The translations under genes were made by a program, and so were the position numbers. The notes below the pieces were generated by a model. It was given only the letters and a program-made list of their open reading frames with translations, was not told the DNA's origin and ran no database searches. From Nocardia spumae (GTDB lineage: Bacteria > Actinomycetota > Actinomycetes > Mycobacteriales > Mycobacteriaceae), in contig NZ_JAJFZL010000001.1 of the NCBI RefSeq assembly GCF_020733635.1, forward strand, positions 2,728,001 to 2,792,000: DNA of 64,000 bases, given 5' to 3'. Below are positions 53,143 to 61,572 of this stretch, piece after piece (position 1 is the first letter of the stretch; each line of letters begins with the position of its first letter).

Positions 53143-55055
53143 TGTCCCACAACGACTTTCCAGTCGATCGCGTAGCGGCCCATGATCGCCTCGGCGGCGG
53201 ATCGGTCGGCATCGGAGCCCAGGGTAACGGTGGCGACAATCGCGCCGTCCTCGACGGTGGCTGCGACGGCGCCGACTCCCGGGAGCGCGGTGAGCGCATC
53301 GACCAGTTCGCGGCGGGTCGCGTCTGCGCGTAGTCCCGGTTTGTAAGGTTTGCCGATGTCGGTGACCGGTAGGGCATCGAGGATCGTGACCGTTTTGGGC
53401 GCGGCGGCGCGTTCGTGGACCCGTTCGGCTGCCCAGGCCACCAGCTCGTCCTCGGTGACCTCGGCGCCAGAGGTGAGCGCGACGTATGCGACCGGGACCT
53501 CGCCGGCGTGGACGTCCGGGCGGCCCACCGCCCCGGCTGCGCTGACTCCAGGGTGGCTGAGCAGGGCATCCTCGATGGACGCGGGATCGATGTTGTGGCC
53601 GCCGCGGATGATGAGATCCTTTGCGCGACCATGCAGATGAATGAAGCCCTCGGCGTCGATGTGGGCCAGATCGCCTGTGCGCAGCCACCCCTCCACCATG
53701 ATGCCCAGGACGTCGAGGTGGTGCCCGTTCTCGTCATGGCCGGTGACGTATCCGGCGAAGAGGGTGGGGCCGCTGATGGCCAATTCGCCGGTTTCGCCGA
53801 CCGAAAGGGCCTCCCACGGTTCATCCTCGGCTGTGCGGACGACTGCAACCTGCTGATAGGGCATACGCTGCCCGACCGCGCCGGGGCGGGGGATGTCGGG
53901 GAAGCTCCGGGCGGTCGCGCAGGTGGCCTCGGTGAGGCCGTAGCCTTCCACCAGTCCGACTCCGGTGTGCCGCTCGAAGTCCTCACGCACGGCGTGGGGC
54001 AGCGGCGACGCGCCGACCAGTGCGTATCGCAAGGTCGCGATGTCGGTATCGATCGGACATTGCGCCAACACCGAGTACACCGTCGGTACCGCGCTCATCG
54101 CGGCAATTCGGTAGTGCGCCACGATATTCCAGAATTCCTTATACAACGCGAAGTCCCGGTACCCCAGTGGGCCGGCCCACACCACGGACTGGCCTCGGAA
54201 CAGCGGTGCGAGCAGGGTGACAACCAGCGCGTTGACGTGAAACAGCGGCAGCGCGGCGAACAGCACCGCATCCTCGTCGAGTAGAGAGTTGGCGGCGATC
54301 ATCCACGCGTTCGCCACCTCCCCGCTGTGACGGTGGGCAGCCAACTTCGGCACCCCGGTCGTCCCACCGGTGTGAAACAACGCCGCCAGATCCGATGCCG
54401 CCGGCGGCCGTCCACGATACGTTGCGGAATCATGTTCGCCGGCACACACATCGAGGTAACCGACCCGGAGATCGCCGATGGTGGGCAGCGCCGGTGGCGG
54501 CTGCGGGGCGGCGGTCGGGCGCAGCACCAACACGGTGTCGAGGAGGCCGCGTGCGGCCAGTTCACCTGCGGTGGTCCAGGTGTCGGGACAGAGTTCGGGC
54601 CCAGCGGTGATCAGTACCCGTGCTCCGGAGCGACGCAACAGTTCTGCGACATGATCAGGTGCCAGGCCACCGTTGATCGGCGCGGCTATACCCGCCAACT
54701 GGGCGGCCAGAGTGGCCGGAATCAACTGCGCGCAGTTGGGCGCGATGAGTGCCACCGCGTCGGTGCGACGCACGCCCAGTTCGTACAACAGGTTCCCGTA
54801 TCGATGGACTTCGGCCAGTAGCTCGGAGTAGCTGCGCCGGAACGGTTCTCGCCAACGCGCGGCCTCCGGCATCACAGTGGTCGCGTTACGCTCCGGCCAT
54901 AGCCGCGCCGCTCGGGCCAGCAGGGCATACGTCGATTCGGGCAGGCCGCGCGCCGCCAGCGGTACCGCCTCGATGGTCGCGAGATCGTCCGGCTCGGCGT
55001 AGCGGGGCCAGAGCAGTTCCTCGGCCGAGATCGCGAGGATCGGAGTGTCGCTCAC
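53139..55055 (-). CDS. AMP-forming acyl/aryl-CoA ligase
   Basis: This 638-residue ligase has the AMP-binding motif FHTGGTTGVPKLAAH near residue 228, EGYGLTEATC near 365, WLRTGDLAHIDAEGFIHLHGR near 460 and the C-terminal cap. It is longer than usual because of a C-terminal extension of about 70 residues (VDALTALPGVGAVAATVEDGA...) that looks like a small extra domain. It would activate the acid released by the ring-cleavage steps or an aromatic acid entering them. Both junctions overlap by four bases. Confidence 0.9.
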   Translation of the reverse strand: MSDTPILAISAEELLWPRYAEPDDLATIEAVPLAARGLPESTYALLARAARLWPERNATTVMPEAARWREPFRRSYSELLAEVHRYGNLLYELGVRRTDAVALIAPNCAQLIPATLAAQLAGIAAPINGGLAPDHVAELLRRSGARVLITAGPELCPDTWTTAGELAARGLLDTVLVLRPTAAPQPPPALPTIGDLRVGYLDVCAGEHDSATYRGRPPAASDLAALFHTGGTTGVPKLAAHRHSGEVANAWMIAANSLLDEDAVLFAALPLFHVNALVVTLLAPLFRGQSVVWAGPLGYRDFALYKEFWNIVAHYRIAAMSAVPTVYSVLAQCPIDTDIATLRYALVGASPLPHAVREDFERHTGVGLVEGYGLTEATCATARSFPDIPRPGAVGQRMPYQQVAVVRTAEDEPWEALSVGETGELAISGPTLFAGYVTGHDENGHHLDVLGIMVEGWLRTGDLAHIDAEGFIHLHGRAKDLIIRGGHNIDPASIEDALLSHPGVSAAGAVGRPDVHAGEVPVAYVALTSGAEVTEDELVAWAAERVHERAAAPKTVTILDALPVTDIGKPYKPGLRADATRRELVDALTALPGVGAVAATVEDGAIVATVTLGSDADRSAAEAIMGRYAIDWKVVVGQ

Positions 55056-55990
55056 CGGGCGTACCTCACGACCGTGCGTTGGCGGCCCAGGTCGATGGCG
55101 CCGTCGTCGGTTCGAATCGCGGCCTCGACCACGTCACCGTCCCGAAGGTACTTCGGATTCTCGGCTTGGCGTCGGAAGAACATCTTCCACTTGGTTTTCG
55201 GTGGCAGCAGCGACCCGATGATCTCCGCAAGTTTGGGTGGTGCGCTGAGGGCGGTGCCGACGGGAGTGCCGGTGAGCAGCAGGTCCCCGGCCTGCATTCG
55301 CTGGAAGCGGGTCAGCGCACGTAGGGCCTCGACCGGACGGTAGATCATGTCCGCGACTGTCATGTCCTGTCGCGCCTGTCCGTTGACCCACAGCCGCAGC
55401 CGCAGATCCCCGAACCTCCGCAGTTCATCGGCGTCCAGCAGTACCAGCGCTGGGCCGACCGGGGTGAAGGTGGGATACGACTTCGCCTCGTAGAACTGAG
55501 TTTTCGGTAGTTGCACATCGCGCGCGGAGACATCGTTGGTCACGACCAGGCCCGCGATGAACTCCGTCAGGTTCTCCGCTGCGATGTCCGAGCCGACCGG
55601 CATGTCGCGGCCGAAGACGATACCGATCTCGACCTCGTAGTCGAGAAGCTGAACGTGCGCGGGACGCAGAATGTCATCCTGCGGACCGCTGATCGATCCG
55701 GATGCTTTGCGGAAGAATGTCAACGGCACCGTTGCGGGGTCCATGCCCGAGTCCTTCACGTGCGAGGCGAAGTTCGTCATTTGGGCCACGACACGACACG
55801 GCGAGGTGACCGGCGAAACCAGCGAAAGGCTGTCGACTGCCACGGTTTCCGAGCCGGCAGCGGCCCTGGCGATCGCGTCGCGATCAGCGAGCAGTTGCCG
55901 TGTGGTCGTCGCGGCGGTGTCGATGCGGACCGCGCCCGTCGGCGTCTGTACCCACCAGGCGTCGGCGGTGCGGAGTACGGATGTGCTCAT
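55052..55990 (-). CDS. Fumarylacetoacetate-hydrolase-fold hydrolase/decarboxylase
   Basis: This 312-residue protein has the FAH-fold metal and active-site marks: CNF-like MTNFASHVK, QLLDYEVEIGIVFGRDMP, VVTNDVSARD, YPTFTPVGP and LLTGTPVGTA. In meta-cleavage pathways such enzymes hydrolyse or decarboxylate the ring-opened dienoate. The ATG at 55990 overlaps the dioxygenase stop by four bases. Confidence 0.88.
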   Translation of the reverse strand: MSTSVLRTADAWWVQTPTGAVRIDTAATTTRQLLADRDAIARAAAGSETVAVDSLSLVSPVTSPCRVVAQMTNFASHVKDSGMDPATVPLTFFRKASGSISGPQDDILRPAHVQLLDYEVEIGIVFGRDMPVGSDIAAENLTEFIAGLVVTNDVSARDVQLPKTQFYEAKSYPTFTPVGPALVLLDADELRRFGDLRLRLWVNGQARQDMTVADMIYRPVEALRALTRFQRMQAGDLLLTGTPVGTALSAPPKLAEIIGSLLPPKTKWKMFFRRQAENPKYLRDGDVVEAAIRTDDGAIDLGRQRTVVRYAR

Positions 55991-57120
55991 GAATTGGCCA
56001 CTTTCAGCAGGCCGCGCAGGCGGCGGATATCGAATTCGTTGTCCTCGCGCAGTGCGGTGCCGATGGCCCGCAGCTCGCGCAGCGATTCGGTTCCGGGCTT
56101 GATGCCCAGGAAGTCCTTGGTCGCGGGGGGACCCCACTGGGCGAGGCCGGATGCCGTCATCGGGGCCCAGCCAGGCTCGACGGTGTGATCGAACATGTCG
56201 CCGTCGCTGAAATGCTCGACCATGAATCCATCGGGGTCGCGCCAGTAGTCGAAGATCTGGCTGCCTTGAATGTGGCGGCCGATCCCCCAGGACCGGTGGT
56301 ATCCCTGCGCGCGCAAGTACTCACCCCCCGCGGCGAGTGTGTCGAGGTCCGCGACCTGGTACGCGGAGTGCACATACCGATTCGACGGGCCCAGCGTCAG
56401 CGCGAGGGTGTGATGATCGGCGGGAAGCGAACCCCGGTCGCAGCGAATGAAGCTCATGACGGGACCCCGTTCCCGCTGTCCGGGATAGTAGAGGAAGTCG
56501 CTGACGATCAGCCCCAGATTCTTCAGGTACCAGTCGAGAGTTTCCCGATACTTCGTCGTCTGGACCACGACATGGCCGAGGCGTTGCACCAGTGCGGGCA
56601 CTCGCGACGGACGCTGGGGGGCGTTGGCACGTGCCACATCATGTCCGAAGTTGAACACGTGCGGCCGTTGCGTCGGCAAGGCTGACAGTTCGTGGGTGTC
56701 GCTCACTACTCGCACTCGCAAGTGACTCGGGTCGGTGAGGACAACGCTCAACCCGCCCAGCGACTCCGGTAGTGGCAGGGACTGCGCACCGGTCACTCGC
56801 GCCAGTCGCACCAGGTCGGCCGTGTCGGCGGCACGGAAGGCCGGACCGACGAACCTCGAACGACCTCCGCGACGGATGAGAACACAGGGCGAACCCGGAT
56901 CGTTTCCACGCAGGTGTACCTCATCGGTGGAACGCATCGCGGTCGCGAAGCCGAAGGCGTGGGCAAAGACCTCTGCCGCGTCCAGATCGGGCTTTTCGAA
57001 TTCCAGCCACGCGAGATCGAGCACTTTCACCACCGGATCGAGAGACCTGCCGGGATGCTCGCCGGCCAACGCGCCGCTGTCGCTGTGCAGTCCGCTGTGT
57101 ACGTCCTGGAGGCCGCTCAT
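55987..57120 (-). CDS. Type I extradiol ring-cleavage dioxygenase (VOC family)
   Basis: This 377-residue protein has two vicinal-oxygen-chelate modules. The C-terminal module carries the likely Fe(II) ligands: a histidine in RLGHVVVQTTKYRETLDWYLKNLG, a histidine in ADHHTLALTLG and a glutamate in DGFMVEHFSDGDMFD. It would cleave a catechol next to its hydroxyls. GGGAG precedes the ATG at 57120. It is the first gene of the operon, read away from the TetR gene. Confidence 0.92.
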   Translation of the reverse strand: MSGLQDVHSGLHSDSGALAGEHPGRSLDPVVKVLDLAWLEFEKPDLDAAEVFAHAFGFATAMRSTDEVHLRGNDPGSPCVLIRRGGRSRFVGPAFRAADTADLVRLARVTGAQSLPLPESLGGLSVVLTDPSHLRVRVVSDTHELSALPTQRPHVFNFGHDVARANAPQRPSRVPALVQRLGHVVVQTTKYRETLDWYLKNLGLIVSDFLYYPGQRERGPVMSFIRCDRGSLPADHHTLALTLGPSNRYVHSAYQVADLDTLAAGGEYLRAQGYHRSWGIGRHIQGSQIFDYWRDPDGFMVEHFSDGDMFDHTVEPGWAPMTASGLAQWGPPATKDFLGIKPGTESLRELRAIGTALREDNEFDIRRLRGLLKVANS

Positions 57121-57141
57121 CGACCACTCCCTTTCACTTAC

Positions 57142-57155
57142 TGACGATATCGTCA
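57142..57155. promoter_or_regulatory. TetR operator, perfect 14-bp palindrome
   Basis: TGACGATATCGTCA is self-complementary and begins 22 bases upstream of the dioxygenase start. Its partner lies 44 bases away. Confidence 0.8.
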
Positions 57156-57185
57156 CTTACGAGGGCGACGTCAGTCAAGAGGGTC

Positions 57186-57199
57186 TGACGATTCCGTCA
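57186..57199. promoter_or_regulatory. TetR operator, second copy
   Basis: TGACGATTCCGTCA differs from the first palindrome at two central bases. It lies 53 bases before the divergent TetR start. Confidence 0.75.
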
Positions 57200-57251
57200 A
57201 TATTGAGCCGACCGTCTACGATGGTGTGCGGGTACTTCTGGAGGTGTATCG

Positions 57252-57911
57252 ATGACCGCACACAACGGTTCGGAACCCAGCCGCCTCGAGCGCCGCAAAG
57301 CCCGCACGCGTTCCGCGCTTGTCGGTGCCGCGCAATCACTGCTGGCGGAGGGGAAGGGCAACGTGCCGATCCTCGATATCACTCAGGCCGCCGACGTCGG
57401 AATGGGATCGTTCTACAACCACTTCCAGAGCCGCGAAGAACTGTTCCGTGCCGCAGTCGAGGAAGCGCTGGACCACTACGGCGCACTTCTCGACCAGCTG
57501 TGCGCAGACGTGGACGATCCGGCTCAGGTATTCGCGCAGAGTTTCCGCCTCACCGGGCGTCTGCACCGCCGCGAGCCCATTCTCAGCAAGGTCCTGCTCA
57601 ACGACGGGCTCGCCCTCACGAACTCGGGACGGGGCCTCGTACCCCGCGCACGTCGCGATATCGAGGCCGCGGCTGTGGCCGGCCGATTCGATGTCCGAGA
57701 CCCCGAGTTGGCAATGACCGTCGTCACGGGCGCCGCGCTGTGCCTCGGGAAACTGCTGCATGACAAACCGGAACGCGACGACTGCGAGGCCTCTGACCAC
57801 GTGACCGAGGGGCTGCTACGAATGTTCGGTGTGCCTCCCGGGGAAGCGCACGATATCTGCCAACGTCCGCTTCCTGCACTCGGCGACCCGCGAGGTCGTT
57901 TGCCGGCGTAG
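57252..57911 (+). CDS. TetR-family regulator of the meta-cleavage operon
   Basis: This 219-residue protein has an N-terminal helix-turn-helix (RKARTRSALVGAAQSLLAEGKGNVPILDITQAADVGMGSFYNHFQSREEL) and a ligand domain. It is divergent from the five-gene aromatic operon across two TGACGAT-type palindromes, so it is the likely repressor, released by a substrate or CoA intermediate. GGAGG lies upstream of the ATG at 57252. Confidence 0.9.
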   Translation: MTAHNGSEPSRLERRKARTRSALVGAAQSLLAEGKGNVPILDITQAADVGMGSFYNHFQSREELFRAAVEEALDHYGALLDQLCADVDDPAQVFAQSFRLTGRLHRREPILSKVLLNDGLALTNSGRGLVPRARRDIEAAAVAGRFDVRDPELAMTVVTGAALCLGKLLHDKPERDDCEASDHVTEGLLRMFGVPPGEAHDICQRPLPALGDPRGRLPA

Positions 57912-58220
57912 GGGCATGGGCCGGCGGGAGGCCGACAGCTTGCGTTGATGACTGTGCGGGTCGGGGTGTAGCGGACACGGCGGGAGGCGATCCGTGTCCA
58001 CTGAGGCGGCGCATGGCTTTGTCGATGTCTTCCGCGGCGATGCGTACCCGACCGCGAAATCTGTACTGATCGCGGCCGCTGATGCAGAGCGGGCGGGGGT
58101 CTCACTCAGCGAGTCGGTCTGCCGGAAATAGGTATACGCGGGGGTAGTTTCACCGTCGCGGTGGTGCTCGCCGGTGACGAGGCTGGTGTGCGTTCTATCG
58201 GTCACGTTGCGGAGGATTCG
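57912..58220. other. Spacer with dispersed repeat
   Basis: These 309 bases contain copy 2 of the 58-bp repeat (58008-58065) and no supported gene. Confidence 0.5.
58008..58065. repeat. 58-bp dispersed repeat, copy 2
   Basis: This nearly matches 20135-20192. The minus strand reads YRFRGRVRIAAEDIDKAMRR. The two copies differ more outside this block. Confidence 0.6.
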
Positions 58221-58592
58221 ATGTCTGCGCCCACACTTCAGCACAGGGCTCATGTCGGCACAACGAGCGCGGAAGAGATCTTGATGATCCTGCGATGCGC
58301 GAAGTGTGACAAATTGTTCGCGCCGCTGACGGCCGGATGTTCCTCGTGTGCGTCGGATGTCCTGGAACGGGTGCCGTCGTCGGGTGCGGGTTCGATCGTG
58401 TCGTGGCGGGTGGTGGATCGTGCCGGCGCGGGTGGTACGCCGTCGACGGTCGCGATCGTGGAACTCGACGAGGGGCCGTGGGTCTACACCTGCCTGGAGG
58501 GTGAGGTGCCATTGCTTCCGGATCGGCCGGTGCGTGTGCATTTCCAGCCGCGCCCGCGAGGCGACAGGTTTCCGGTCTTCGTGGTGGGCTGA
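58221..58592 (+). CDS. Zn-ribbon / OB-fold protein (DUF35-like)
   Basis: This 123-residue protein has a zinc ribbon (LRCAKCDKLFAPLTAGCSSC, four cysteines) followed by a small OB-fold (SGAGSIVSWRVVDRAGAGGTPSTVAIVELDEGPWVYTCLEGE and VRVHFQPRPRGDRFPVF). The DUF35 family assists thiolases and acyl-CoA enzymes. No thiolase is beside it here. A GGAGG ribosome site precedes the ATG at 58221; a start at 58284 would also keep the ribbon. Confidence 0.8.
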   Translation: MSAPTLQHRAHVGTTSAEEILMILRCAKCDKLFAPLTAGCSSCASDVLERVPSSGAGSIVSWRVVDRAGAGGTPSTVAIVELDEGPWVYTCLEGEVPLLPDRPVRVHFQPRPRGDRFPVFVVG

Positions 58593-58699
58593 TCGCCGGC
58601 GCAGGCAGATCCGTCTGCGGTCGGTGGTCGTCGCCGCTTTCCGCTGGGCGCCTTTCGGCGGTGCCGGCTCCGGCGAGCCGGGTGCTCGGCAGGCCGGGT

Positions 58700-59188
58700 T
58701 TACCGGGGTTCTCTGCGTGCGCGGCGCCGTCGTTGCAGGCCGGGATGGATTCCGGCGGGGAGGTTCGCGTGTGCGGCGATGCGTTGCAGCAGCGGGAGGA
58801 GCAGGGTTCGCTCGGCCTCGTCGAGGGGGGCGAGGATTTCCGATTCCAGTGCATCGGCCTCGGATTGGATGGCCTCGAGTGCTTCGCGCGCGTGCTCGGT
58901 GAGGTGGACCGCGTGTGCGCGGCGGTCGTCCGGATGGGGCTGCCGGGTCACCAGGCCGCGCTCCTGTAGCTCGTCGACCAGTCCGACCATCGCGTTGCGG
59001 TGAACCCGTAGCAGATCCGCGAGTTCTTGCTGGCTGCGACCGTCCGTGGCGGCCAGGTGGCCCAGGACCGCGAAGTGGGCCGGATCCAGATCCAATCGCG
59101 CCAGCTGCTCGGTGAACCGGTATGCCACGTGATGACCGATCTGCGACAACAGGAATACCCCACGCGAGTCCAGCGGCCGGTTCACCAT
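58700..59188 (-). CDS. MarR-family regulator
   Basis: This 162-residue winged-helix protein has DPAHFAVLGHLAATDGRSQQELADLLRVHRNAMVGLVDELQERGLVTRQPHPDDRRAHAVHLTEHAREAL, a full MarR signature. It is divergent from the ABM gene. The gap holds a near-perfect operator, so it is probably an autoregulated repressor of the ABM gene. Confidence 0.92.
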   Translation of the reverse strand: MVNRPLDSRGVFLLSQIGHHVAYRFTEQLARLDLDPAHFAVLGHLAATDGRSQQELADLLRVHRNAMVGLVDELQERGLVTRQPHPDDRRAHAVHLTEHAREALEAIQSEADALESEILAPLDEAERTLLLPLLQRIAAHANLPAGIHPGLQRRRRARREPR

Positions 59189-59243
59189 GACCTCACACTA
59201 GCAACTCAACGTGATTGCCACATAGCAAGATTGACATCTAAGA

Positions 59244-59268
59244 ATATTGTCATTTACCGTGACAATAT
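59244..59268. promoter_or_regulatory. MarR operator overlapping the ABM start codon
   Basis: ATATTGTCA-N7-TGACAATAT is a perfect inverted repeat that ends on the second base of the ABM ATG. A TTGACA hexamer lies just upstream at 59231-59236. Confidence 0.8.
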
Positions 59269-59632
59269 GACAGCTTTCAGCGACCCCGCCGTTCCCGACA
59301 CCGATTCCCCGGTCACCGTGATCAATACGATGGCCGTACCCGTGGCACAGCGGGACCTGTTCCTGCAACGCTGGCGGGACAATGCCCAGTACATGGCATC
59401 CGCGCCGGGTTTCCGCCGATCCCGGATGTTCCAGGCGGCCGGCGAGGCCGCCGAGGCGGTCTTCGTCAACGTCGGAGACTGGGACAGCGGTGCCGCCCTG
59501 CGTAGCGCTCTCGACACTTCGCGATGGCGTCGGCTGAATCAGCGGATCCAGGAGGATCTCGACCTCACCGCACGACCGATGATCTACCGTCTCGCCTTCG
59601 ACATAGCACCCGGCGACGTGCTGTCCCGGTGA
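59267..59632 (+). CDS. ABM-family dimeric-barrel protein
   Basis: This 121-residue protein is a single ABM domain: VTVINTMAVPVAQRDLFLQRWRDNAQYMASAPGFRRSRMFQAAG and AVFVNVGDWDSGAALRSAL. It may oxidise or bind a small quinone-like compound. No ribosome site precedes the ATG and the operator abuts it, so a leaderless or nearly leaderless transcript is likely. It is divergent from the MarR gene and upstream of a DUF4267 gene. Confidence 0.85.
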   Translation: MTAFSDPAVPDTDSPVTVINTMAVPVAQRDLFLQRWRDNAQYMASAPGFRRSRMFQAAGEAAEAVFVNVGDWDSGAALRSALDTSRWRRLNQRIQEDLDLTARPMIYRLAFDIAPGDVLSR

Positions 59633-59800
59633 CCGCCGATCGATAGTCGGACAGTGCGGCACCCGGCGTGCAACCGGTCGGGTGCCGCACGTACTGCTGA
59701 AACACCTCGACGCCGACGAGATCACCCCGCTCACCCCTCGGCACTGTCCCGGCAGACGCGAACCCGCACCGATCTGCCCGAACGTCAAGGAGCACAACCC

Positions 59801-60238
59801 ATGTCGCACAAGAACCTCAACACCGCCCTGGCCACCGCCGTCGTCGGGTTCACCTTCTACCTCGCGTTGTCCTTCATCTCGAGCCCCGCGACGTCCGCCC
59901 CGGGCTTCGGCCTGCCGAGTTGGCCCTCCGGCGACGGCGGCGGCTTCCTCATCGTGAAAGGCTGCCGCGAACTCGCGATGGGCCTGGGTACGGGCATCCT
60001 GCTGGTGACCGGCCAGCGCCGCGCCCTCGGCTGGGTCCTGCTGATGACGGCCGTCGCCCCGCTCGGCGACATGGTCAACGTCCTTGCCCACCACGGCTCC
60101 ATGGCCACCGCGTTCGGCGTCCACGGTCTGACCTCCGCGCTGATCGCGGTCACAGGCCTGCTGCTCCTCCGCGAGGCCGGCCGGGTGCGCCAAGCCGAGC
60201 GGGCCAGCGCCCCGGCGCCCTCCGCGCAGCCCGCCTGA
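59801..60238 (+). CDS. DUF4267 membrane protein, second copy
   Basis: This 145-residue protein has four hydrophobic helices and the DUF4267 marks GFGLPSWPSGDGGGFLIVKGCRELAMG and GDMVNVLAHHGSMATAFGVHGLTSALI. CAAGGAG lies nine bases before the ATG. It is a paralogue of the protein at 40193-40570, again near a dimeric-barrel gene. Function unknown. Confidence 0.85.
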   Translation: MSHKNLNTALATAVVGFTFYLALSFISSPATSAPGFGLPSWPSGDGGGFLIVKGCRELAMGLGTGILLVTGQRRALGWVLLMTAVAPLGDMVNVLAHHGSMATAFGVHGLTSALIAVTGLLLLREAGRVRQAERASAPAPSAQPA

Positions 60239-60287
60239 GCTCCGCACGCCCCGAACGACCGCACCACCATTCAGGAACGAGGACTCG

Positions 60288-60713
60288 ATGAAACAGCTCT
60301 ACTGGGCCGCCGTCGCCTATACCGTCCTGGGCCTGCCCTCGGGCCTGTTCTACCGCGAACTCACCAAGGCCCACCAATTCACCGGCAAGACCGAACTCGC
60401 CGTGGTCCACACTCACCTGCTGGCGTTGGGAACATTGTTCCTGCTGATCGTCCTGGTGCTCGAACACCAACTCGCCCTGTCGAACACCCGCGCCTACCGC
60501 TGGTTCTTCAGCGTCTACAACACCGGTGTCCTCTGGACGGTGTCGTGCATGACCGTCATCGGTGCCCGGACCGTTCTCGGGTACGGCGAATACCGGCCAC
60601 TGTCGGAGCTGGCCGGCATCGGTCATGTCCTGCTGACGTTCGGATTCGTGCTCTTCTTCCTCACCGTGCACCAGGCCATCACAGATCGCCGCAAGGACCT
60701 GGTTCCCTCGTGA
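60288..60713 (+). CDS. DUF2871 membrane protein
   Basis: This 141-residue protein has four transmembrane helices and the DUF2871 pattern KQLYWAAVAYTVLGLPSGLFYRELTK and LAVVHTHLLALGTLFLLIVLVLE. The histidine in the second helix is conserved in related proteins. It follows the DUF4267 gene by 49 bases, so the two are probably cotranscribed. Confidence 0.85.
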   Translation: MKQLYWAAVAYTVLGLPSGLFYRELTKAHQFTGKTELAVVHTHLLALGTLFLLIVLVLEHQLALSNTRAYRWFFSVYNTGVLWTVSCMTVIGARTVLGYGEYRPLSELAGIGHVLLTFGFVLFFLTVHQAITDRRKDLVPS

Positions 60714-60858
60714 ACTCCGTTGCGTCAGTTCACCCGCTACCACACGAGCACTGCGTTTTTCGGCATCGCCGATGGGGGCGTCGGCTGCCGGCCGACACGC
60801 GCCTCGGCGTGCGTCCCGGAGGCCGCTGCCCGGCCCGGGGGTGGACAGCGGACACCGG

Positions 60859-61572
60859 TCAGTTCGCCACGGAGGGCTGTGCCTTCGGAGCGATCACGAC
60901 CGCCACGGCCAGCATGAGCGCTCCCGTCGTACCCGCGATGCCGAGCTGATCCCCGAGCAAGAACGCGCCGAGGACGGCGGCCGTCAGGGTTTCCAACAGG
61001 GTGACGATCGTGGCGCTGACGCCGCGGAGACCGCGGAAGTACAGCGTGTAAGCGACCGCGGTCGGGGCCGTGGCCAAGCCCAGGAGCAGTCCGAGAGCGG
61101 CCGGGCTGGGATCGAACGTCGAGCAGGTCGTCCCCTCCGCGATCGGTGCCAGCAACACGCCGCCGATGGTGAAGCTGATCCCGGTCGTCGCCAGATCATC
61201 CATCGCGGGTATCGGATGAGCGCCCAACAGTGTCACGGCCACGAACCCGGCGGCGGCCAGTAGCGACAATGCCGCACTGCCGAGCAGAGCGGTCACGGCG
61301 AATCCGCCCGAGGGGAGTCCTACGAGCAGTGCGAGACCGGCCAGTGAAAGAACGATCGTGGCGATCATCCAGCGATTGAGTTCGCATCGGCCCGTGAGCC
61401 GTTCCAGCGCCAGCACGAGAACGGGACCCGCGGCGATCGTGATCAGGGTGGCCAGACTGACGGATGTCGCTTGCCAGGGTGATGGGACCACCGATTTGCC
61501 GCGGGTATGGAACCGTGTTGTCTGGTCGCGGGCCGTGTGGTGATGGTGACGCATGATCGGGTTCCTCGTCAA
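60859..61572 (-). pseudogene. EamA/DMT transporter, 5'-truncated
   Basis: The frame of 237 codons begins with an odd basic, histidine-rich stretch (RHHHHTARDQTTRFHTR) and only joins the EamA fold at SVSLATLITIAAGPVLVLALERLTGR, which is normally preceded by about 70 residues and two or three helices. The remaining two domains look intact. The start overlaps the previous stop (ATGA), so a shortened protein could still be made, but a working ten-helix transporter is unlikely. Confidence 0.6.
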
